A DNA stretch of 64,000 nucleotides from Cellulomonas xylanilytica (GCF_007989805.1 NZ_BJUB01000004.1:186001-250000), one strand, 5' to 3'; positions 27,247 through 37,445 are shown, numbered from the stretch's first letter. Numbers and translations are program-made. Notes: generated from the letters alone by a model not told the origin.

Positions 27247-28413
27247 TCAGGCGCCCGAGGGCACCAGGTCGTAGGCGTCGTGCGGTGCGTCGGCGGGCAG
27301 GCCCCACGCGTCGGCGAGCAGCTCGAAGGAGCGCACGCGGTCCCGGGCGTCGTGGGTCTCGGTGGTCACCAGGAGCTCGTCGGCCCCCGTCACCCGCTGC
27401 AGGGTGGACAGACCGGCGGCGACCTCGTCGGGCGTCCCGACGATCCGGGTGTCCACCCGGTCGCGCAGCACGTCCCGGTCGGCGGCGCTGCGCTGCTCCC
27501 ACGGCGTCGTCGTACCGGGCTCCGGGTAGGCGATCGCCCCCTGCGCGCCGCGGCGGATCGAGAGCACCCACTCTGCGAACGGGTCGGCCAGGTGCCGTGC
27601 GCGCTCGGTCGTCTCCGCCGCGAGCACGTCCGCGGACACCACCACGTACGGCTCGGCCAGCACGCCGGGCCGGAACGCGGCGCGGTACGCCTCGACCGTG
27701 CCCAGCACCGTCGACGGGCTGACGTGGTAGTTCGCCGCGAGCGGTAGGCCCAGGGCACCGGCGACGCGTGCGCTCTCGCCCCCGCTGGACGCGAGCACCC
27801 ACAGGGCCAGGTCCGCGCCGGCGACGGGCGGGCTCACGTACGCGTGCCCGGCGCCGTCCACGTGCGCGCCGGCGCGAAGGTCGAGGACCAGCTGGAGCTC
27901 CGCGCGGAAGTCGTGTCCGGTGCGACCCGCGCCGATGACCTCCTGCTGCGCGACGACGCGTGCCCGCAGGGCGGGGTCCGTGAAGTCGATCGGCGGCGTA
28001 CCGGGCACGTGCAACCCGTCGACGTCACGGGCGGCCGTCCGCGGCGGAGCCGCGGCGCCGGGCCGTGGCGGGGTGAACGCGCGACCGAGCCCCAGGTCGA
28101 CCCGGCCGGGGTGCAGCGCCGCGATCGTGCCGAACTGCTCGGCGGCGACCAGCGGGCTCGTTGTCCCCAGCAGCACGGCGCCCGACCCCACCCGGAGGCG
28201 CCGGGTGCGCTCGGCGGCGAGCGCCGCGAGCACCGCAGGAGCCGCCGAGGCGACGCCAGGTGCCAGGTGGTGCTCCGCGAACCAGAGGCGGTGGTAGCCG
28301 AGCCGGTCGGCTGCCACGGCGAGGTCGAGCGACGCGCGCAGGGCCGTCGCGCCGGTCTGGCCGGCACCGACGGTCGCCAGCTCGAGGATGGACAGCGGGA
28401 CGTTCGTGGTCAT
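27247..28413 (-). CDS. MsnO8-like LLM-class oxidoreductase
   Basis: The product has 388 residues. It starts PLSILELATVGAGQT and has DRLGYHRLWFAEHHLAPGVASAAP, RLRVGSGAVLLGTTSPLVAAEQFGTI and GRVDLGLGR, the pattern of the MsnO8 branch of luciferase-like oxidoreductases. Members accompany sulfur and other scavenging gene sets, and reactions are mostly unknown. GGAGGACCCC precedes ATG 28413. It lies 23 bp after the amine-oxidase gene and 26 bp before the SsuD-like gene, so all four genes downstream of the terminator at 29618 form one block. Confidence 0.82.
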   Translation of the reverse strand: MTTNVPLSILELATVGAGQTGATALRASLDLAVAADRLGYHRLWFAEHHLAPGVASAAPAVLAALAAERTRRLRVGSGAVLLGTTSPLVAAEQFGTIAALHPGRVDLGLGRAFTPPRPGAAAPPRTAARDVDGLHVPGTPPIDFTDPALRARVVAQQEVIGAGRTGHDFRAELQLVLDLRAGAHVDGAGHAYVSPPVAGADLALWVLASSGGESARVAGALGLPLAANYHVSPSTVLGTVEAYRAAFRPGVLAEPYVVVSADVLAAETTERARHLADPFAEWVLSIRRGAQGAIAYPEPGTTTPWEQRSAADRDVLRDRVDTRIVGTPDEVAAGLSTLQRVTGADELLVTTETHDARDRVRSFELLADAWGLPADAPHDAYDLVPSGA

Positions 28414-28436
28414 GGGGGTCCTCCGAGGGGTGGGAA

Positions 28437-29594
28437 TCAGGCCGGCAGGGCGGCGAGCCGTGCCGCGGCGAAGGCCGGGTGCGCCGCGCGCACAGGAGCG
28501 TCCGCGGGTTCCGACGCCAGGTCCGCGAGCACGCGTCCGACGGCGGGCGCGAACTTGAAGCCGTGCCCCGAGAACCCGGCCGCGACGACCACGGATCCGC
28601 GGCGGTCGAGGACGAAGTCGTGGTCCGGCGTGGTGGTGTACGTGCACGACACCGGGACGAGGTGATCGGGGTCGGCGCCCGGGACCCAGCGAGCCACGTA
28701 GTCGCGCAGCTGACGCAGCTGTCCGGGCTCGGCGGTGAACGTGCGCTGGTCCGGGTCGGTGCGGGGACCGACCCCGTGGAACCCCACCTTGATCCCCTCA
28801 CCCGGCGTGGCCAGACCGTAGACGCCGCTGGGCCAGCGGTGCGGTGCCGCAGGGTCGTGGGTGAACGACGGCCACAGCTCGGCGGCGGGTGCGTCAGGCC
28901 GCAGGGCGAAGTGCGCGGGCTGCTCCTGGGTCACGACCAGACGGCGTGCCGCGCCGTCGAGGTCCGGCTCCCGGGTCAGCAGCCCGGCCGTCCAGGCGCC
29001 GGCTGCGACGACGACGCGCCTCGCGTCCCACGTGCCGGTGTCGGTGACCACCCGCACGCCGTAGACGTTCTGCTCGATGAGGCGCACCGGCGTCTCGTGC
29101 AGCACCCGCGCACCGGCGTCCGCCGCAGCCTGGAGGAACGCCTCGACGGCGCGGTCGGCGTGCAGCCGTCCCGCGGTGTCGGTCTCGTGCAGGACGTCAC
29201 CCTCGAACGCGAGACCGGGCCAGCGCGCGTGCGCGTCGGCGGCAGAGAGCCACTCGTGCGGGATGCCGCGCTCGACGAAGGCGTCGGCCACCTCGCGCGA
29301 CGCGAGCGAGCCGTGGCTCACCCCGCCGGTGATCCGGAGCAGCTCCCCGACCGTGGGCGCCTCGTCCTCCAGCACCCGCCACAGGTCGAAGGCCTCCTGC
29401 ACCAGGTCCAGGTACTCCGGCCGGGCGTAGGTGTTCCGGTAGATGCGGGAGGCGCCGTGCGACGCCCCCCAGCTGTGCCCCCGGCCGAACCGCTCGAGCA
29501 GGACGACCTGCCTCCCGCGCCGGGCCAGCTGCCACGCGGTCGCGGCACCCATGACCCCGCCGCCGACGACGACGTGGTCCACGTGCTCGCTCAT
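28437..29594 (-). CDS. FAD-dependent amine oxidase of the sarcosine/N-methyltryptophan oxidase type
   Basis: The product has 385 residues. The N-terminal Rossmann motif is VVVGGGVMGAATAWQLARRG, followed by the family LLERFGRGHSWGASHGASRI. Near the C-terminus SCTYTTTPDHDFVLD contains the cysteine that in monomeric sarcosine oxidases binds FAD covalently, and GFSGHGFKFAPAVG closes the FAD site. Members oxidise secondary N-methyl amino acids to amine, formaldehyde and H2O2. In this island it may demethylate an unusual amino acid, which is inference. It is the first gene after the hairpin at 29618-29654. Confidence 0.86.
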   Translation of the reverse strand: MSEHVDHVVVGGGVMGAATAWQLARRGRQVVLLERFGRGHSWGASHGASRIYRNTYARPEYLDLVQEAFDLWRVLEDEAPTVGELLRITGGVSHGSLASREVADAFVERGIPHEWLSAADAHARWPGLAFEGDVLHETDTAGRLHADRAVEAFLQAAADAGARVLHETPVRLIEQNVYGVRVVTDTGTWDARRVVVAAGAWTAGLLTREPDLDGAARRLVVTQEQPAHFALRPDAPAAELWPSFTHDPAAPHRWPSGVYGLATPGEGIKVGFHGVGPRTDPDQRTFTAEPGQLRQLRDYVARWVPGADPDHLVPVSCTYTTTPDHDFVLDRRGSVVVAAGFSGHGFKFAPAVGRVLADLASEPADAPVRAAHPAFAAARLAALPA

Positions 29595-29617
29595 CTGCTC
29601 CTCCTGTACGTGTGGGT

Positions 29618-29654
29618 CGGCCGGCTGGGCGACCCCCGTCCACCCAGCCGGCCG
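29618..29654 (-). terminator. Internal hairpin splitting the minus-strand sulfur unit
   Basis: The 12-bp perfect stem CGGCCGGCTGGG/CCCAGCCGGCCG encloses a 13-base loop in the 96-bp gap between the amino-acid-type binding protein and the amine oxidase gene. It probably reduces or stops read-through into the four oxidoreductase genes, which may then need their own promoter. Confidence 0.75.
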
Positions 29655-29690
29655 TGTGAGGCGACTCCCCCAGCCGCCCCGTCTGTGGGG

Positions 29691-30698
29691 TCAGTCCGTC
29701 TTCGGCAGCCCGGGCGGGTTCGTCTCGGACTGCTCGATGGCCTCGTCCTGCAGCCCCCAGCGCTCGAGAACCTGCGTGTAGCTGCCGTCCTCGAACGCGT
29801 GGTTGAGGGCGGCGGTGACCGCCGGAGCCAGCCCGTTGCCCTTGAGCGTCCCGACGGCGATCTGCGCGGTCGCGGGCCAGCCGCCGTTCAGCGTGCCGAC
29901 GACCGTGAAGTCGTCCGGGGACACCGCGGCCTTGTACGCGGCGGTCGCGTTCGGCCCGAACGAGACGTCGATGCGGCCGGACTGGAGCGCGAGGATCGTG
30001 TCGCCGTCGTTCTCGAAGTACTCGACCTTCGCCGCCTCGAGTCCCGCCTCCTGGTTCTCCGCGTCCCAGGCGAGCAGGATCTTCTCCTGGTTGGTGCCGG
30101 AGCCCACGGCGACCGTGAGGCCGGCGATGTCCTTCGGCTCCGAGATCTCGGTGAGGTCCTCGTTGTCCGCGCGGACGAGCCAGCCCAGCTGGTCGGTGCG
30201 GTAGGAGGAGAAGTCGTAGAGCTCCTTGCGCTCCTCGGTGACCGTGACGTTCGAGATGACCGCGTCCACGGAGCCGGACTGCACGGCGAGCGGCCAGTCG
30301 GCCCACGCCTTGACCTCGTGCACGAGCTCCAGGCCGAGCGCGTCGGCCACCAGCTGGGCGATGTCGGTCTCGTTGCCGATCGGCGTCTTCTCGTCGTCGG
30401 CCAGGAACGCCAGCGGCGCCACGTAGGCGCTCACGGCGACCGTCAGGGTGCCCTTGTCCTTCACCGCCGGAGGCAGGAGCGCGATGGCCTCGGCGGACTC
30501 GGTCGTGCGGATGCGGTCCTGGTCCGCGGTGGTGTTCACCGTGAGGCCGGCGGCCTTCGCGGCCTCCTGGAGGTCACCGCCGCCGCCGGGCTCGGCCTCG
30601 GCGCTCGTGGAGCACGCCGCGAGGCCCGCGAGCAGGGGCGTCAGGACGAGCGCGGCGAGCAGCCGGGTGCGGGACGGGCGGAGGGTGGTGGTGGACAT
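29691..30698 (-). CDS. Amino-acid-type ABC transporter substrate-binding lipoprotein
   Basis: The product has 335 residues. A lipoprotein signal ends in the lipobox LAAC (LLAGLAACSTSAEAEP). The mature part is a family 3 solute-binding protein (KDKGTLTVAVSAYVAPLAF, DIAQLVADALGLELV, SGSVDAVISNVTVT). It is 26 bp downstream of its ATPase gene. The location among sulfur genes suggests a cystine-like or S-methylated amino acid, as in the Bacillus ytm system, but ligand identity is inferred from context only. Confidence 0.86.
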   Translation of the reverse strand: MSTTTLRPSRTRLLAALVLTPLLAGLAACSTSAEAEPGGGGDLQEAAKAAGLTVNTTADQDRIRTTESAEAIALLPPAVKDKGTLTVAVSAYVAPLAFLADDEKTPIGNETDIAQLVADALGLELVHEVKAWADWPLAVQSGSVDAVISNVTVTEERKELYDFSSYRTDQLGWLVRADNEDLTEISEPKDIAGLTVAVGSGTNQEKILLAWDAENQEAGLEAAKVEYFENDGDTILALQSGRIDVSFGPNATAAYKAAVSPDDFTVVGTLNGGWPATAQIAVGTLKGNGLAPAVTAALNHAFEDGSYTQVLERWGLQDEAIEQSETNPPGLPKTD

Positions 30699-30724
30699 CA
30701 GCTTCTCTCTTCGGGGTGGGGCGG

Positions 30725-31489
30725 TCAGAGGACCTTGTCGAGGAACGCGCGGGTGCGGGCGTGCTGCGGGTGGTCGAGCACCTGGGCGGGCGTGCCCTGC
30801 TCGACGATCCGGCCGCCGTCCATGAACACGACGGTGTCGGCCAGCTCGCGGGCGAAGCCCATCTCGTGCGTGACGACGACGAGCGTGGTGCCGCTGTGCG
30901 CGAGGTCCCTGATGACGTCGAGAACCTCGCCGACCAGCTCGGGGTCGAGCGCGGACGTCGGCTCGTCGAACAGCAGGACCTCGGGGCGGGTGGCCAGGGC
31001 CCGGGCGATCGCCACGCGCTGCTGCTGGCCGCCGGAGAGCTGGCGGGGCCGGGCGTCGGCCTTGTCGGACAGCCCGACGCGCTCGAGCAGGACGCGCGCC
31101 TCGGCCTCGACCTCGCGTCGCGGGCGGCCCTGCGCGTGGACCGGGGCCTCGACGACGTTCTCCAGCACGGTGAGGTGCGGGAACAGGTTGAAGCTCTGGA
31201 ACACGAAGCCGATCTGGGTGCGCTGCCGCAGCACGTCCTTCTCGCGCAGCTCGCGCAGGGTGTCGCCGCGCCGCTCGTAGCCGACGACCTCGCCGCCGAC
31301 GGCCACGAATCCGCGGTCGACGCGCTCCAGGTGGTTGATGACGCGCAGCAGCGTCGACTTGCCGGACCCGGACGGTCCGATGACGACCGTCACCTCGCCC
31401 GGCTGCACGACGAGGTCGATGCCCGCCAGCACCTCGAGCGTGCCGTAGCTCTTGTGCACGCCGTGCACCTCGACCAGGCCCGCGCTCAT
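30725..31489 (-). CDS. Polar amino-acid-type ABC transporter ATPase
   Basis: The product has 254 residues. Walker A is GPSGSGKST, the Q-loop is [18 protein letters not shown], the signature is LSGGQQQR, Walker B is [14 protein letters not shown] and the H-loop is VTHEM. This matches the GlnQ/TcyC type. Its ATG overlaps the stop of the permease reading frame (ATGA). Because that permease is interrupted by a stop codon, coupled translation of this gene would depend on ribosomes that restart or read through. Confidence 0.92.
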   Translation of the reverse strand: MSAGLVEVHGVHKSYGTLEVLAGIDLVVQPGEVTVVIGPSGSGKSTLLRVINHLERVDRGFVAVGGEVVGYERRGDTLRELREKDVLRQRTQIGFVFQSFNLFPHLTVLENVVEAPVHAQGRPRREVEAEARVLLERVGLSDKADARPRQLSGGQQQRVAIARALATRPEVLLFDEPTSALDPELVGEVLDVIRDLAHSGTTLVVVTHEMGFARELADTVVFMDGGRIVEQGTPAQVLDHPQHARTRAFLDKVL

Positions 31490-32535
31490 CGGTCGCCCCC
31501 CGTCCGGAGCAGGTGGCCGGCGCCGAGCGTCGAGCGCGTCGCGTAGCCGGGCGGGACCGACGCGGGCAGCGGGCGACCGGTCACCGTGCTCACGCCGGCG
31601 AGCACGGACCACCGCAGCCGCTGCACCGGCGTCGGCGGCAGCGTCCGCAACGCACCCTTCGCGTAGTGCCGCTCCAGGTAGTACTGCCCCACGGTCAGCG
31701 CCGTCGTGATGACCAGGTACCAGATCGCCGCGACCATGAGCAGCGGGACGACCTTGAGGTTGCGTCCGTAGATGACGCCGACCGTGTAGAACAGCTCGCC
31801 GTAGGCCAGCACGTAGACCACCGACGTGCCCTTGACCAGCCCGATGATCTCGTTGATCGACGTCGGCACGATCGTTCGCATCGCCTGCGGGAGCACGATC
31901 CTCAGCTGCTGGCGCGAGCGCGGGATGCCCAGGGCGGCCGCGGCCTCGTGCTGGCCCTGGTCGACCCCGAGGATGCCGGCACGGACGATCTCCGCCGAGT
32001 ACGCGGCCTGCGAGAGCCCGAGGCCCAGCACCGCGGCCCCGAACTTGCCGACGATCGACAGGGTGTCCACCTCGGTGAATGCCGGGCCGAACGGGATGCC
32101 GACGGAGAGCTGCGGCTAGAGGTAGGCGAGGTTGTACCAGAGCAACAGCTGCAGGATCAGCGGCACGGACCGGAACACCCAGGTGTAGCCCCACGCGACG
32201 CTGCGCAGCAGCGGCGAGCGCGACAGGCGCATGAGGGCGAGGACCGTGCCCAGCCCGAAGCCGATGACGGCGGCGGCGAACGTCAGGCGCAGGGTGCCCC
32301 ACAGCCCTGTCAGCACCGACGGCCAGGTCAGGTACTGCGCCACCACGGACCACTGCCACCGGTCGTTGGTCACCAGCGAGCTGACGACCATCGCGAGGAG
32401 CACCGCGACCACCGCGGTGGCGAGCCACCGGCCCGGGTGCCGGGTGGGCACCACGCGCAGCCCGGCCAGCGTCGACGCGTCGGTCTGCGCCTGCGGCAGC
32501 GCCGCCACGCGGGACTCGTCCTGGACGATGCTCAT
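31486..32535 (-). pseudogene. Amino-acid-type ABC permease split by an in-frame amber codon
   Basis: One uninterrupted frame of 350 codons encodes a HisM/GlnP-type permease. The first part has helices [34 protein letters not shown] and [20 protein letters not shown]. Codon 140 is TAG (32116-32118). The frame then resumes directly with [13 protein letters not shown], and the remaining helices and the EAA loop ([23 protein letters not shown]) are intact. A Tyr codon TAC would restore the usual reading. A GTG at 32070 could restart the second half (194 residues). It may be a recent nonsense mutation, a sequencing error or read-through. ATG 32535 overlaps the GNAT stop and the end overlaps the ATPase start, so the frame is still locked in its operon. 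Confidence 0.82.
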
Positions 32536-33101
32536 GAGGTCCCTCCCAGCCACTTCTCGAACGGGAGCGGACCCGTGGCCTCGGCGGCCGGGTCGAACAA
32601 GGGCGTGTACCCGGCGCGCAGGTAGAGGCCGACGGCCTCCGGCTGCCGCGGCCCGGTGGTCAGGTACAGGCGCGGGTAGCCCTGGTCCGCGGCGCGCTGC
32701 TCCAGCTCGGCGACGACGCGCGCGGCCAGGCCACGGCGGCGGTGCGCGTGATGGGTCCAGATGCGCTTGAGCTCCGCGGTCGGGACGGTCGGCAGCCCCG
32801 CCTCGTCCCGCCCCTCGACGCGCGGGCGACGGGCGGCGTCACCGAGCTCCGGCTCGACGCGACGGCGGAACGCCCCGCCCGCCACCGGGGCACCGTCCTC
32901 GAGCAGCAGGACGAGTGCGCCGTCCGGCTCCGCGAACTCGGCGGCCGGGTAGGTCTCCAGCTCGGCACGGATCTGGTCGACCGCGAGGATGCCCTCGTAC
33001 CGGGTGGCGTACTCGAACGCCAGCTCGTCGAGCAGCGGGCGCACGAGCGGGTCGGCCAGGTCGGTCCAGCGGACCGTCAGGGTCGAGGTCGGCACGGTCA
33101 C
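32532..33101 (-). CDS. GNAT-family N-acetyltransferase
   Basis: The product has 189 residues. The acetyl-CoA-binding motif A is [20 protein letters not shown], followed by [24 protein letters not shown] (motif B). GTG 33101 overlaps the upstream stop (GTGA); a second in-frame GTG six bases later is possible. Its own stop overlaps the permease start. N-acetylation of S-modified cysteine (compare SnaA in Bacillus) would fit this operon, but substrate assignment is inference. Confidence 0.82.
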   Translation of the reverse strand: MTVPTSTLTVRWTDLADPLVRPLLDELAFEYATRYEGILAVDQIRAELETYPAAEFAEPDGALVLLLEDGAPVAGGAFRRRVEPELGDAARRPRVEGRDEAGLPTVPTAELKRIWTHHAHRRRGLAARVVAELEQRAADQGYPRLYLTTGPRQPEAVGLYLRAGYTPLFDPAAEATGPLPFEKWLGGTS

Positions 33102-33928
33102 GAGGCGCGCCCGCGCGGGTCCCGCTCGCCGGCGGCCACGGCGAACGGCAGGTGGTTGCCCTCGACGGGAGCCGGGCACGTGCCGAAGTCGCTGAAGGCG
33201 TACGGCAGGTTCACCGTCCGGTTGAGGTCGATCCGTAGGGTGGCCGCGGCGCGGTCGATGACCTCGACGGACAGGATCCGCCACGGCGCCAGGTCGTCGG
33301 CCTCGTCGCTGAACAGGACACCGACCGAGTCCGGAACCTGGCCACCGCTCAGCCGCAGGGTGTGCCGCACGCCGTCGCGCTCGACGTCGATCTCCCCCAC
33401 CAGCCGCACGTGGTGCACGAGCCCGCGCTGCGCCGCACCGACGGTCACCTCGACGGGCTCGTCGTACCAGCGCACCGGCGCGTCGAGAACCCAGGACGGG
33501 TCGTACGGGTAGCTCGGGACGCCGGTGAACCCTGTGCGCGCGGTGCCGCGCGGGTCACGCACCCGCACGTACAGCCGGCCGGTCCGCCGGGCCAGCTCGA
33601 CCACCACGCGGTCCTCGTCGCTGCGGCCCGCCGGCACGAACGCCGCCACGAGCGTCGACGAGCCCTCGCCGGCCGTCCGGTGCCACGTGCCGACGAGCGG
33701 CTCGCGGGACTGCGGGTCCGTGACGCCGTCAGCAGCGTCGGTCTGCACGTGTGCGTCGACGCCGTCGGACGACCAGAGGCCGGGCACCCCCGGTACGGCT
33801 CGTGGCGCGGCAGTCAGCGCGTGCAGGCCGACCAGGCTGAGCCAGCCGTGCGGCTGGCGCAGGGCGGACTCGCGGTCGCTGCGCCAGGCCAGCAGGTCGG
33901 CGGTCGGGTCGATGGTGAGCGTGGTCAT
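33098..33928 (-). CDS. DUF1684 domain protein
   Basis: The product has 276 residues matching DUF1684: LLAWRSDRESALRQPHGWLSLVGLHAL at the N-terminus, then TGRLYVRVRDPRGTARTGFTGVPSYPYDPSWVLDA, and the C-terminal RTVNLPYAFSDFGTCPAPVEGNHLPFAVAAGE. The family has no firmly assigned function. Conserved His/Glu/Asn residues near GNHLPF suggest a binding or metal site. It overlaps neighbours on both sides by four bases, which ties its use to the transporters and the GNAT. Confidence 0.86.
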   Translation of the reverse strand: MTTLTIDPTADLLAWRSDRESALRQPHGWLSLVGLHALTAAPRAVPGVPGLWSSDGVDAHVQTDAADGVTDPQSREPLVGTWHRTAGEGSSTLVAAFVPAGRSDEDRVVVELARRTGRLYVRVRDPRGTARTGFTGVPSYPYDPSWVLDAPVRWYDEPVEVTVGAAQRGLVHHVRLVGEIDVERDGVRHTLRLSGGQVPDSVGVLFSDEADDLAPWRILSVEVIDRAAATLRIDLNRTVNLPYAFSDFGTCPAPVEGNHLPFAVAAGERDPRGRAS

Positions 33929-35589
33929 CGGGTGCTCCTCTCGAGCGTTGGGGTGCTGGTCCTGACGGGGTCGGCCTGCCGGCCGGGGACCGCGCCGACG
34001 AGCTCGGCGGTGTACGGGTCCTGCGGGTGGTCGAAGACGTCGTCCGTCGGTCCCACCTCGACCAGCCGGCCGTCGTGCAGGACCCCGACCCGGTCGGCCA
34101 CCTGCCGCACGACCGCGAGGTCGTGGGAGATGAACAGGTAGGTCAGGGCCCGGTCGCGCCGCAGCCGGTCGAGCAGCGCGAGGATCTGCGCCTGGACCGA
34201 GACGTCGAGCGCGCTGGTCGGCTCGTCCAGCACCAGCAGGTCGGGCTCGAGCGCAAGTGCACGGGCGATCGCCACCCGCTGCCGCTGCCCGCCCGACAGC
34301 TCTCCGGGCCGGCGCGACGCGTAGGCCGCACCGAGGGCCACCTGCTCGAGCAGCTCCACCACCCGGTCGCGCCGTTGCGCACGCGAGCCCGCGCGGTGGG
34401 ACCGCAGCGGCTCGTCGATGATCCTTGCGACCGTGAAACTCGGGTCCAGCGACGCGAACGGGTTCTGGTGCACCAGCTGGGACCGGCGGCGCAGCACGGC
34501 CCGGCCGGCGGCGTCGGAGACGGGGACGCCGTCGAGGAGCACGGTCCCGGAGTCCGGGGCGGTCAGCTGGAGCACCAGCCGGGCGACGGTCGACTTGCCC
34601 GAGCCGGACTCGCCGACCAGACCGAACGCGCCGCCGCGCGGGACCGACAGGCTCACGTCGTCGACGGCCTGCACGGTGCGGCCGGCGTGACCCGGCAGCC
34701 GGAACGTCTTGCTGACGGACAGGACGTCGAGCAACGGCGTCTCCCCCGCCGGCGGCGCGGCCGGGCCGACCCGCTCGCGGACCGCGAGCTGCGGCGCGGC
34801 CGCCAGCAGGGACCGCGTGTACGGGTGGCTCGGCGCACCGAGCACCTGCGCGGTCAGCCCCTGCTCCACGATCTCGCCGTCCTTCATGACGACCACCCGG
34901 TCGGCGCGGTCGGCCGCGACCGCCAGGTCGTGCGTGATGAACAGGACGGCCGAGCCGGTCCGCGTCGTGAGGTCGTCGAGGAGGTCGAGAACCCGTCGTT
35001 GCACCGTGACGTCGAGGGCGCTGGTGGGTTCGTCGGCGATCACCAGGGCCGGTTCGAGCGCGAGCGCGATCCCGATCAGGACGCGCTGCCGCATGCCGCC
35101 GGAGAGCTCGTGCGGGTACTGGCGAGCGCGCGACTCGGGGTCGCTCAGCCCGACGGCCCGCAGGATCTCGACCGCCTGCCGTGCTGCGACCGCCCGCCGC
35201 ACCCGGCCGTGGATGCGCAGCACCTCGGCCACCTGGTCGCCGATCCGCACCACGGGGTTGAGCGCGATGCCCGGGTCCTGCGGGACCAGGCCGATCCGCG
35301 CTCCGCGCACCTGCTGCCACGCCTTCGCCCCGAGACCGACCAGCTCGCCGCCGTGCAGGCGGACGCTCCCGCCGACCACCCGGCCACCGGCGGGCAGCAG
35401 CCCCACGACGGCGTGCGCGGTCGTGGACTTGCCCGACCCGGACTCGCCGACCAGCGCGACGACCTCACCGGCGTGCACGTCGAAGCTGACGCCGCGCACC
35501 GCCTGGACCTGCTCGCGGCTGCTGCGACCTGCCTCGTACCCGACCACCAGGTCACGCACCTGCAGGACGGGGGCTGCCGGGGCGCTCAT
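33925..35589 (-). CDS. Fused dipeptide/oligopeptide-type ABC ATPase (two nucleotide-binding domains)
   Basis: The product has 554 residues and two complete ATPase domains joined in one chain, equivalent to DppD plus DppF or E. coli GsiA/YejF. Each half has Walker [10 protein letters not shown], a signature (LSGGMRQR in the first, LSGGQRQR in the second) and Walker B with DEPTSALDV. The halves span about 8-260 and 285-540. A single gene therefore energises the two permeases encoded upstream in the operon. ATG 35589 overlaps the permease stop, and its stop overlaps DUF1684. Confidence 0.92.
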   Translation of the reverse strand: MSAPAAPVLQVRDLVVGYEAGRSSREQVQAVRGVSFDVHAGEVVALVGESGSGKSTTAHAVVGLLPAGGRVVGGSVRLHGGELVGLGAKAWQQVRGARIGLVPQDPGIALNPVVRIGDQVAEVLRIHGRVRRAVAARQAVEILRAVGLSDPESRARQYPHELSGGMRQRVLIGIALALEPALVIADEPTSALDVTVQRRVLDLLDDLTTRTGSAVLFITHDLAVAADRADRVVVMKDGEIVEQGLTAQVLGAPSHPYTRSLLAAAPQLAVRERVGPAAPPAGETPLLDVLSVSKTFRLPGHAGRTVQAVDDVSLSVPRGGAFGLVGESGSGKSTVARLVLQLTAPDSGTVLLDGVPVSDAAGRAVLRRRSQLVHQNPFASLDPSFTVARIIDEPLRSHRAGSRAQRRDRVVELLEQVALGAAYASRRPGELSGGQRQRVAIARALALEPDLLVLDEPTSALDVSVQAQILALLDRLRRDRALTYLFISHDLAVVRQVADRVGVLHDGRLVEVGPTDDVFDHPQDPYTAELVGAVPGRQADPVRTSTPTLERSTR

Positions 35590-36479
35590 CGGTGCTCCCT
35601 GCCTTCGAGGAGGTGACCGAGCCGGTTGGCGGCCAGGACGAGCGCAGCGATCACGAGGCCCGGCAAGGTGGTGAACCACCAGGCGACGGACAGGTAGTTG
35701 CGCCCCTCGGCGACGAGCGAGCCCCACTCGGGCGTGGGCGGCACGGCCCCGAAGCCCAGGAAGCTGAGCGAGGACACGGCGAGCATGACCACGCCGAGCT
35801 GCACGGTGGCGAGCACGAGGATCGGGGCGGCCGCGTTGGGCAGGACGTGCCGCGCGAGCACGGCGGGGCGCCGCGCCCCGGCCAGCACGGCAGCCTCCAC
35901 GTACGTGGTGGTGCGCACCCGCAGCACCTCGGCGCGCATGACGCGGGCGAAGGTCGCCACCTCGGCGACACCGACCGCGATCGCGACCTTGAGGGTGCCG
36001 AACCCGAGGGCGGTGACGACCGCCAGGGAGAGCAGCAGGCCGGGGATGGCGAGCAGCACGTCGGTGGTCCGCATGAGGACGGCGTCGACCACGCCGCCGA
36101 GGTATCCCGCGACCAGCCCCGCCACGGCGCCCACGACCAGGCCGAGGCCGAGCGCGAGCAGCGCCGCCTGCAGCGAGAGGCCCGTGCCGTGCACCGTGCG
36201 TGCGTACAGGTCGCGGCCCAGGTTGTCGGTGCCGAACCAGTGCGCCGCGCTCGGCGGGCTCAGCTTGTCGGCCGGCACGCCCACGAGCGGGTCCGCGGCG
36301 GTGAACAGCCCGGGGGCGAGCGCCCAGCCGAGCACGACGAGCACGACCGCGAACGAGGCCAGCGCGCCCGGCCGCAGGAACGGGTGCCGCGCCCGACGCG
36401 CCGGGCGGACGGGAGGGGTCGGGACGGGGGCGACGCTGGGTGCCGTGACCGCGGCCGGTGCCTGCGAGACGAGTGTCAT
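35586..36479 (-). CDS. Oligopeptide-type ABC permease (DppC-like)
   Basis: The product has 297 residues. A cytoplasmic Pro-rich N-terminal tail and a first helix are followed by the HWFGTDNLGRDLYARTVHG motif typical of DppC/OppC. The EAA-type loop is YVEAAVLAGARRPAVLARHVLPNAA. Five further helices follow. It pairs with the permease encoded 18 bp upstream. In sulfur operons of this type the cargo may be glutathione-like or another organosulfur compound, which is inference. Confidence 0.9.
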   Translation of the reverse strand: MTLVSQAPAAVTAPSVAPVPTPPVRPARRARHPFLRPGALASFAVVLVVLGWALAPGLFTAADPLVGVPADKLSPPSAAHWFGTDNLGRDLYARTVHGTGLSLQAALLALGLGLVVGAVAGLVAGYLGGVVDAVLMRTTDVLLAIPGLLLSLAVVTALGFGTLKVAIAVGVAEVATFARVMRAEVLRVRTTTYVEAAVLAGARRPAVLARHVLPNAAAPILVLATVQLGVVMLAVSSLSFLGFGAVPPTPEWGSLVAEGRNYLSVAWWFTTLPGLVIAALVLAANRLGHLLEGREHR

Positions 36480-36497
36480 GACGGTTCCCTCCGTGTC

Positions 36498-37445
36498 TCA
36501 GGCCGTCGCCGGGGTGCGGGCGATCCTCGGGTCGAGCGCCGGGTAGGCGAGGTCGACGACGAGGTTGACGACGACGAACACCAGCGCGCCGACCACCACG
36601 ACGCCCTGCACGACGGGGATGTCCTGCGCGCGGACCGCCTTCTCCACCAGGCCGCCGAACCCGGCCCGGGAGAACACGGTCTCCACCACCACGGCACCGG
36701 CCAGCAGGTTGCCGACCGCGATGCCCAGCAGGGTCAGCGCCGGCAGCGCGGCGTTGCGCGTGACGTGCCGCCACTGCACCCGCCCGCGGCTCGCCCCCTT
36801 GGCCAGCGCGGTCTCCACGTACGGCGCGTCCCAGGCGGTCCGCATGGACCGGGCGAGCACCTGCGCGACGACCGCGGACAGCGGGATGGCGAGCGTGACC
36901 GCGGGCAGCACCAGGCTGGCGACGCCCTGGTTGCCGACCGCCGGGAAGATCGGGAGCCGGAAGGAGAACAGCTGCAGGAGCAGCAGCCCGATCCAGAAGG
37001 TCGGCATCGAGACGCCCAGCGGGGGCAGTGCCAGCAGGGCACCGCGCAGCCGGGTGGACCGCGACCAGGAGGCGAGCGTGGCGATCGTGCCGCCGAGCAG
37101 CAGCGCGACCCCCAGGGCGACGCTGGTCAGCGCCAGGGTCTGCGGGAACGCGTCGGCGAGCAGCTGCGACACCGGCGCACCGGAGCTCACCGACACGCCC
37201 AGGTCACCGGTCAGCGCCTGCCCGAGCAGCACCAGGTACTGCTCGAGCGGCGGTCGGTCGAACCCGTACCGTGCGCTGAGCTCGGCCACCTGCGCCGGGT
37301 CGACGGTGCCGCCCGGGTTCGCGGCGTCGAGCATGATGCTCACCGGGTCGCTGGGCAGCAGGTACAGCACCGCGAACGAGACCGTGAACGCCGCCCAGAG
37401 CACCAGCGCCGCGGCGCCCAGCCTGCGCAGCACGTAGCCCGTCAC
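36498..37445 (-). CDS. Oligopeptide-type ABC permease (DppB-like)
   Basis: The product has 315 residues. It opens with YVLRRLGAAALVLWAAFTVSF and the YLLPSDPVSIML loop, has LTGDLGVSVSSGAPV, the EAA loop YVETALAKGASRGRVQWRHVTRNA, and ends with GLVEKAVRAQDIPVVQG and a final helix. These are standard OppB/DppB landmarks. Its ATG overlaps the stop of the binding-protein gene by four bases, so the importer order is binding protein, DppB, DppC, fused ATPase. Confidence 0.91.
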   Translation of the reverse strand: MTGYVLRRLGAAALVLWAAFTVSFAVLYLLPSDPVSIMLDAANPGGTVDPAQVAELSARYGFDRPPLEQYLVLLGQALTGDLGVSVSSGAPVSQLLADAFPQTLALTSVALGVALLLGGTIATLASWSRSTRLRGALLALPPLGVSMPTFWIGLLLLQLFSFRLPIFPAVGNQGVASLVLPAVTLAIPLSAVVAQVLARSMRTAWDAPYVETALAKGASRGRVQWRHVTRNAALPALTLLGIAVGNLLAGAVVVETVFSRAGFGGLVEKAVRAQDIPVVQGVVVVGALVFVVVNLVVDLAYPALDPRIARTPATA

